Positions 58,091 through 64,000 of a DNA stretch of 64,000 bases are shown piece after piece. The notes under the pieces are model-generated. The model was not told where the DNA came from and searched no databases. It saw nothing but the letters and a program-made list of their open reading frames with translations. Source of the DNA: Nematopogon swammerdamellus (Eukaryota > Arthropoda > Insecta > Lepidoptera > Adelidae); NCBI GenBank assembly GCA_946902875.1, contig OX336340.1, positions 22,769,566 through 22,833,565 on the forward strand. The letters run 5' to 3'. The first letter of the stretch is position 1, and each line of letters begins with the position of its first letter. A program made the translations under genes and the position numbers.

Positions 58091-58364
58091 AGGGTTCCGT
58101 ATCTGAAAAGAGGAAAAAACGGAACCCTATAGGATGACTATGTTGTCTGTCTGTCTGTCTATCCGTCTGCCTTGGCTTATTTTCTCCGAATCGACTGGAA
58201 GAAAAAACATGAAATTTGGTACATATATAAAATGATGCCCCACCCCAATCACGGTCGTATAGCGTAAACAAAGACATTAAACATCTCTTTGAGCGTAAAT
58301 GAACTAATTTATATTTTGGGGGCCGAATTAGAATGTAAAATTTTTTTTTTAAGTAATCCGGTAT

Positions 58365-58635
58365 GGGTGGCTGAGTCGGAGGGGACAAAGCGCATGCTCC
58401 GACCAGCCAATATCACCTGCGCTTCTCGCAGGTACCATACCGGAGACTTCCCTGGATTTCTGGCTATACTGGACTATAGACGAGAACACAGCCAAGGCTG
58501 CTATGCGGCCATCTAGTAAGGTGGTACCAACCCAGTCAACAATTTGAGCCTACCACCTAGTAAGGGGCAAGGGAAGAGACCTACAGTTTTACACCGGTTC
58601 CGAACGGTGAAGCAGCAGGTGTAGGTAAATTAAAT
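58365..58635 (+). mobile_element. SINE-like repeat, second family
   Basis: The inverse of this repeat lies at 26350-26640. It contains AAAGCGCATGCTCCGACCAG, CTGGCTATACTGGACTATAG, CTGCTATGCGGCCATC, GAGCCTACCACCTAGTAAGG and ACACCGGTTCCGAACGGTGA. No coding capacity. Confidence 0.6.
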
Positions 58636-58659
58636 TTTTTCCTCAGAAAAAACTCATTG

Positions 58660-58736
58660 GTAAACGCCGACCGGATTCGAACCTCGGACCTCTCGAACGA
58701 GAAGCCGACGCCCAAACCACTCGGCCACCCGCCGCT
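58660..58736 (-). repeat. tRNA-like sequence (SINE head or tRNA pseudogene)
   Basis: On the minus strand it has a GTGGCCGAGTGGTTTGGGCG A-box region and a perfect B box GGTTCGAATCC with appropriate spacing for a long-variable-arm tRNA. The T stem pairs only at the two positions next to the loop and the acceptor stem is poor, so a functional tRNA gene is unlikely. Confidence 0.5.
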
Positions 58737-59214
58737 TTATTACGTTTTTCCACTGCATCATGTGACGTATCAATGGAATACAAATATAGATTCGTTTTTT
58801 ATTTTAAAATACACAAAATCGAGCATCCCCCCTCTATCTCCGAAACTACTGAGTCTAAATATTGGAAATAAAAAATAGGGAATATAGGACCTATTTTATA
58901 GTTTACAGGAAAACTAAATGAAAATCAGCTGAAGTGCTCACAGAAAACGGAATGGTACGGAACCCTCTCCACGCGAGTTCGACTCGCACTTGAGCGCTTT
59001 TTTTCAGGAATATGTGCCTATGTCACAATTTCAAATCAAATCAAAATACATATACTTTATTTATTGTATAATTTTCAATACTCTTTTTTCTCAAAAAGCT
59101 AGTGTAATGCCTTACGGAGGCATCCTTTACAAACTGGGAGCGGACAATGCAACGCTTGCATACATTGTCGGCCCGTTCATACAAACTTCAGGTCTCGGTA
59201 AGATCGTTTCGTAA

Positions 59215-59450
59215 AAAAATCCTAAGCCTTCTAGTTCTCACAGAAAACGGGATGGTACGGAACCCTCTTTACGCGAGGTCGACTCGAACTTGACGACTAA
59301 AAAAAATTCTCCTGGATATACGCTACTTACCAATATACACAGTTTCGTCAAAAAATCCTAAGCCTTCTAGTTCTCACAGAAAACGGGATTGTACGAACCC
59401 TCTTTACGCGAGCTCGACTCGAACTTGACCACTTTTCCATGATATATACA
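59215..59450 (+). repeat. Two short copies of the 'GGTTCCGTA' repeat end
   Basis: TCTAGTTCTCACAGAAAACG, GGATGGTACGGAACCCTCTT and GCGAGGTCGACTCGAACTTG occur at about 59230-59298 and again at 59367-59435, a tandem or double insertion. Confidence 0.6.
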
Positions 59451-59484
59451 TATTTGCCCATACTATAAAAAAAAAGTAAACTTC

Positions 59485-59552
59485 AACATTTGAAACGACG
59501 ACCTATCGGGTCTTAGGCAAGCCATTTCCCGCTGAGCCACATGCCACTTTAC
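59485..59552 (-). repeat. tRNA-derived SINE-like sequence
   Basis: The minus strand shows GGCATGTGGCTCAGCGGGAA (A box) and GGTCGTCGTTTCAAAT (degenerate B box) about 30 nt apart. The cloverleaf is incomplete. 59553-59884 beyond it is non-coding. Confidence 0.4.
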
Positions 59553-59884
59553 AATTGGACTCAAATTTTCGTATCTCTTGATGAGCTTGTGTGTCAAAGA
59601 TTTAGCGCTATCACGATCACGGAGCGAACTGGCGTACATCCGACCAGCAGAACGACCCTCGCGGGACTGGCGCTATAGCTATAGGTCCCTAATTGTAAAA
59701 TGTTGTAAAATATTATGTTTAATTTTTTTTATGATTACTTTATAATTATTTTTGCTGAATAATTTTTCATTCTTTCTTCCTTTTTTTTCGTCCGCTTTGA
59801 GTTAAAAAAAATAATTTTGTGTTATTATTTAGTTTATACTTTTAGATTTAGTTTCCTTGTATTTTAATGAACGTTTTTATTTTT

Positions 59885-60436
59885 ATTAACCCCGACGAAA
59901 AAAGAGGGGTGTTATAAGTTTAACGTGTGTGTGTACGTATGTTTGTATGTTAGGGTGTGACCCCGTATATTTGTATGTTTGTTTGTTTCCAATCTTGCGA
60001 CCACTTTTTCAACTACTTCTACTGAACCGATTCTTATGAAACTTTGCACACACATTGAGTTCCCATGACAATACAATGTTTTGATAATTTCAACTTGGTA
60101 ACGAGGGTCTGCTGATGGAGACAGGAGGTGGACAGTGGGACTCTTCAACCGTTACTAGTAACTCCCTCGAGTTACTAGTAACGACGACTACTAATACACT
60201 TCCTGATGATGGAATCAGGAGGTGGGTGGTGGAAATCTTCAACCGTTACTAGTAACTGCTCGAGTTTGGGTTCATTTGGTTGGTTCGGACAAGTGCTCCA
60301 TACTTCCACCAATACACTTGGTGGCGAGGGTCTGATGATGGAGACAGGAGGTGGACAGTGGAACTCTTCAACCGTTACTAGTAACCCCCTCGAGTTAGGG
60401 TTCATTTAGTTGGTTCGGATGAGTGCTCCATACTAA
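59885..60436 (+). repeat. Third minisatellite locus, about 2.5 units, with original head
   Basis: It opens TTAACCCCGACGAAAAAAGA and GGGGTGTTATAAGTTTAACG, (GT)n, then the common leader ACTTCTACTGAACCGATTCT. About 2.5 diverged 130-bp units follow. One is rearranged at 60150-60185, where GTTACTAGTAAC occurs twice around CTCGAG. No palindrome follows; a LINE tail abuts instead. Confidence 0.85.
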
Positions 60437-61085
60437 AGTGTTCTCGTGATCTTGGTCTCCATATAGACAGCAACTTAAGATTTGAAGAACACATAGGTAA
60501 AAAAGTCCAAATAGCATTTGCAACTCTAAAAACACTTTACAAACTGCGAGAGCACTTATCGTATGAGGTTAGACACAGTCTGACCGATGCGTTGGTGCTC
60601 TCGCATTTTAACTACTGTTACACTGTCTATGGGCCCTGTATTTACAAGAAAACACAGAAAAAAATACAACGTGTACAAAATGCCTGCATGGGATTCTGCA
60701 GACCCATTGGTAGAAGACAGCATATTACTCCCTATCTAAATAAATTTAATGGTAAAGGTGCGCTGCACCTTGCCAGCCAGCTTCACCGAATTGTTAATAC
60801 TTATGCTCCAGAGTTACTATGGGAGAAGCTTGAGTGGGCAGGTGCAAAACACGCTCACGGCACACGAGGTGCTGGCACTCTACTCATAGTTCCAAAGCAC
60901 CCCGGAGCCGCCTTTGAAGGATCCTTTAGATACGCGGCTTCCAAGTGCTGGAACAACATTCCACCACCAATAAAGTTAATAAGGTCTGATATCAATTTTA
61001 AATATAAACTTAAATTACACTTACTGTCAGTACAAAAAGGAGGCTAACATGATATTAATTAACCACGGTCCTCAATTTTATTTTT
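60437..61085 (+). pseudogene. CR1/Jockey-like LINE, 3' end of ORF2
   Basis: The open frame from about 60437 to the stop at 61047 reads VFSRDLGLHIDSNLRFEEHI, LSHFNYCYTVYGPCIYKKTQ, KKIQRVQNACMGFCRP, LASQLHRIVNTYAPELLWEK and ASKCWNNIPPPIKLI. It is the RT thumb and C-terminal region, undamaged over 200 codons but 5'-truncated at the minisatellite. It belongs to a different family from the LINE at 40.8 kb. A T-rich 3' UTR follows to about 61250. Confidence 0.75.
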
Positions 61086-61334
61086 ATGTTTTGTTTTGTT
61101 TTTTTTTTTTTGTTCTCACTATAACCCACACTCGTCACTTTCTTCCTTTCTTTCTTTTTTTTATTTTCCCATTTTTATGTATTTTTTTTTTTGGTTTTGT
61201 TCTTTTTACGTCTTTAAAATAGTTTCTTAGTAAGTAGTCGAAATTATGTCAACATATTAGGGTTAGGCTTAAAATCAGCGTTCCTATGGTTCGCCGTAGG
61301 AATAAGAGCTGTGCCGCATCCCTTTTGCGAACAA

Positions 61335-61780
61335 TGTATTGTTTTTAACCGACTTCAAAAAAAGGAGGAGGTTCTCAATTCGTATGTATGTTTTTTTTTT
61401 ATTTTTTTTTATGTTTGTTACGCGATTTCTCCGTCAATTGAGGGCCGATTTAGAAAATTCTTTTTTTGTTTGTTAGGTCATACTTCCGAGGTGGTCCCAT
61501 TTCAATTTTATCGAAATTGGTTAAGTGGTTTTCGAAAAATCAACATAATACTATGGTGTGTGGTTACTTTCAGCAAAACTTGTGATGTGGTCGTTTTCGG
61601 CAATTTTCAGTTTGATAAATTAGTATGGTGTGTGGTTACCTTCAGCAATTTTGTGATGTGGACTTTTTCAGCAATTTGCAGTCTGACACATATGGCGAAT
61701 AATTCTGTACCACTTCAATCGATTTCGATTATTCGATTTCGATTATTCTTTTTTATGTAATATTGAAGGTGTGGAACTCA
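61335..61780 (+). repeat. Dispersed repeat 'GACTTCAAAAAAGGAGG' family
   Basis: AACCGACTTCAAAAAAAGGA and GGAGGTTCTCAATTCG are followed by T-runs, a phrase I recall as widespread in moth and butterfly genomes. GTATGGTGTGTGGTTAC recurs at about 61552 and 61624 (72-bp spacing), a short tandem duplication. Confidence 0.55.
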
Positions 61781-61978
61781 GCTTGCCATGGCTTCACCGA
61801 ACATATCCGGGCCCATCGGCAGTAGAGAAGGGTCTTAATCGAGGTCGGGACTAACGAGTGGACACTCTAAATTTCCCGCGCATGCTTCACGTTTCAGCTC
61901 GCGTCAAGCCCTAGTCAGCTAGTCTGCGTTGACTAGGACGCGGCGAAACCACCAGTCTCGCTCTCGACCTCCCTCTCT

Positions 61979-64000
61979 CTACCTATCCATATTCTGTAGG
62001 ATGCTTCCAGTGACGTTTTCGAAGCTCTCCATATATGAGCTTAGCGTCGATCTTGGCAGCCCTAGATTCTTGAAGAGACTGTAGAGCGACTTCGCTGGTA
62101 GTCCTCTTGCTCCGACTTCCACAGCGAAGAGATCAGTCTTGAATCCGTTTCTCACAATCCGGTCTACTAAGTTGCAGTACTTGTTAAGTTTGATGTTGTG
62201 GTCCTTCGGTATGTTACTTTCCCATGGAACTGTAAGTTCAACAAGTACTACATGCTTTGTCGCTTTTGAGAATATGAGTATATCCGGTCTTAATGCTGTG
62301 GTACAGATTTCCGAAGGCATTTGGTAATGCTTCTCATGTGTGTCCATCAACAATTCCCAATCCTTTGCTGCTCCCAAAATTGAAGAAGGTTTAGTCCTAT
62401 CTTTGGGCAGCTTAATGGCTCCAGGTTTCACAAAGTTGACCTTCTGGAAGCCGCTACTGGTTTGCCCTTTCCTGGACCGTGCAATTGACAGGTTGATGGC
62501 CTCTCTGATGATTTGGAGGACTTTATCATGACGGTAGGAATACTGGCCTCGCTCAAGTAGTACTTTGCATCCGCATAACAAATGTTTGGCCGTGCCTACG
62601 AACTCCTTACATGACGGGCATAGTCTATTTGTAGATTTTCCCCGTCTAACTAGGTTACTCGGGTCGGGAGAGAAAGCTGGAATGCATTTAAGTAGAACTT
62701 AAGCAGCTCAGGGGACCAGTTGTATATTATGGATTTCCACTTCAATGCAGGAGGGATGCAGAAGTCGCCCACTGTTAGCCAATCATTCTGCATTTCTAGG
62801 TTTAAGGCGTGAAATTTGAAGCCTCGTTCCATGTCCTCCTGAGCAAAACCTTTCAGTATTTCTTTATCAGACTTTGCTGTTTCTATGCCCAGTCCAGATC
62901 TATTGGTGCGTGTACCAACTTGGAATGATTTGTAGAGGTCGAGTCTCGTTCCAGTTCATCTGATAGCGATGTGTTTGGTAAGGCTTGAATAGGGCTATCA
63001 TTGGAGTCTTTGAGTAAACATCGTTTGGTTATTCTCGTCTTTTGATAAAATATCGACGGTTTCTTAATGTTCAGTCCAAAGTTATTGTGAGATCTGTAAA
63101 GCGTTGACGAGTCAGCCGGGTGAGCCAGTCCAAACCATGACTTTAGGAATCTGGTCACATAAGAGTCTAATTTAGTCAGGTTTTGCTTTGTGAAGTCGTA
63201 GACGAGAAATGGCCATGAAAGTTTTGATGTCAGATAGTTATCGTAAATCCATGCCTCTTGTGTACCCAGGAGGGGAAGATTATCAGTTTGGCGGAGGCTC
63301 TCTTCGAAAAGTTGGACAATATCATCAGTAGGATGCTCCTTTCCTCTGCTGGTAATCCTTTTGCCCAGGAATTTAAAAGGGGCTTCATTAGCCACGGTTG
63401 CGATTGGTTTTCCGGCTACTGTCAGACCTGGATTGCTCGAGGTAAACTTTGAACCTTTCCTGGTTAAGCTCAAACAGTAGCACTTCGCTGGTTTTATCTT
63501 CATCCCTTTGGTCCATTCACAATAGTCATCTACCACCTTAAGAAGCGCCTGATTTTGTTTTGGATTGCGGGTTAACAGCGTAATATCATCCGCAAATGCC
63601 AGGATCGCCGCCATATATGTGTCTCCATATTTGAACCTGTATCCCCATTTGTTTTCTTTTACGACAAGCGTATCAATTAGAATGTGGCAACAATAATGTG
63701 ATAACAATGTTAAATGTGACAGGAGAGAGGCAGCAACCTTGGAAAAGTCCTATGCCGTAACAAATTTCCGGTGTCTTCTCCGTTTCGCCTTTTACTTGTA
63801 TTACAAAGGAAAGTTTTTTGTAGTAGGAGGCTATTATATTACAGATCAGAGGTGGCACATTATACCACTCTAGCGCCTTTAATAGTAAGTCATGGCGCAC
63901 CGAACCGAAGGCGTTTTCAAAGTCTAACCACGTGGCACTTAATTGTCTCTCATTCTTCCTTGCATCTCTAAGACATTCAGTCTGCAAAGAATTATGTTCG
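61979..64000 (-). pseudogene. R2-like LINE: RT, zinc knuckle and restriction-like endonuclease
   Basis: Read right to left. 63987-63673 has the RT palm (ATWLDFENAFGSVRHDLLLK, then FQGCCLSPVTFNIVI). 63640-62883 has LAFADDITLLT (catalytic FADD), the thumb and a DLDWA-like end. 62832-62650 is linker. Around 62625-62560 is CPSCKEFVGTAKHLLCGC, a CX2CX8HX4C knuckle. 62581-61979 has a PD-(D/E)xK-like endonuclease: LRPDILIFS with VVLVELTVPWESN. This domain order is that of the R2/HERO/CRE-type, site-inclined LINEs, not the APE-type LINEs elsewhere here. Frames change near 63690, 62880 and 62600, so it is probably dead. The 5' part lies off the right edge. Confidence 0.8.

Larger units (their letters stand above)
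58091..59005 (+). repeat. Dispersed 'GGTTCCGTA' repeat with nested SINE-like DNA
   Basis: It opens AGGGTTCCGTATCTGAAAAG with (CTGT)n at 58145-58160. It closes GGTACGGAACCCTCTCCACG, CGAGTTCGACTCGCACTTGA and a T-run. 58350-58740 inside it is foreign: SINE-like family 2 plus a tRNA-like head. Confidence 0.7.

Noticed and set aside
58660..58736. Possible functional tRNA-Ser/Leu-type gene
   Set aside because: The B box is perfect but acceptor and T stems do not pair, and it is embedded in SINE-like DNA.
62139..62531. Plus-strand ORFs opposite the endonuclease domain
   Set aside because: Antisense shadows of a recognisable LINE endonuclease.

Overview
The window is from an animal nuclear genome, most likely a moth or butterfly. 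The support is a CYP4-clan P450 gene split by GT-AG introns, RTE, CR1/Jockey and R2-like LINEs, a BEL/Pao retrotransposon, and interspersed repeats of kinds I recall as common in Lepidoptera. The species is not determined. I see no prokaryotic gene organisation. The only host genes I can support are two tandem, minus-strand cytochrome P450 genes. Nearly everything else is mobile or repetitive DNA.

Gene A covers 24087-56635 on the minus strand. I could place ten exons by in-frame homology and GT/AG borders. In transcription order they are 56476-56635, 55466-55555, 37460-37570, 31806-31991, 29747-29943, 29434-29503, 27042-27244, 25825-25976, 25079-25264 and 24087-24265. They encode about 510 residues: N-terminal anchor, proline hinge, WxxxR helix C, AGTDT I-helix, ESLR K-helix and the heme loop ending [10 protein letters not shown]. 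The exon 7/8 junction does not splice in frame with its most obvious donor. Gene B, a second copy, contributes only exon 1 (4957-5131) and exon 2 (3284-3373); the rest would lie off the left edge. A 450-bp relic of intron 4 at 9173-9625 points to further partial duplication.

The introns of gene A are filled with nested insertions. Intron 2 is about 18 kb. It holds a dispersed repeat (37706-37831 plus 51849-53172), inside which a 14-kb BEL/Pao element (37832-51843, 5-bp target duplication CAATC) has inserted. A full-length two-ORF CR1/Jockey-type LINE (40798-46964) has in turn inserted into the BEL pol frame. Next to these, 53177-55191 carries a 130-bp minisatellite and a 550-bp palindrome. 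Intron 3 holds a 3.4-kb element with inverted termini (33917-37317) that carries the same minisatellite, a dead PIF1-like helicase tail and the same palindrome. Intron 3 also holds a tRNA/5S-rRNA chimeric SINE. Intron 4 holds a LINE relic split by a hAT MITE, and intron 6 another LINE relic and another hAT MITE.

From 6.6 to 22.6 kb, between the two genes, lie a decayed RTE element, several 5'-truncated LINEs in both orientations, and a 3.25-kb element with about 560-bp inverted termini (16857-20106) around a decayed cysteine/histidine-rich ORF. To the right of gene A are SINEs, a perfect 57-bp palindrome (57333-57389), a third minisatellite locus, a LINE tail, and an R2-like LINE with a restriction-enzyme-like endonuclease that runs off the right edge. 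No CRISPR array, operon or intact rRNA/tRNA gene is present. All family names come from motifs and memory; no database search was run.
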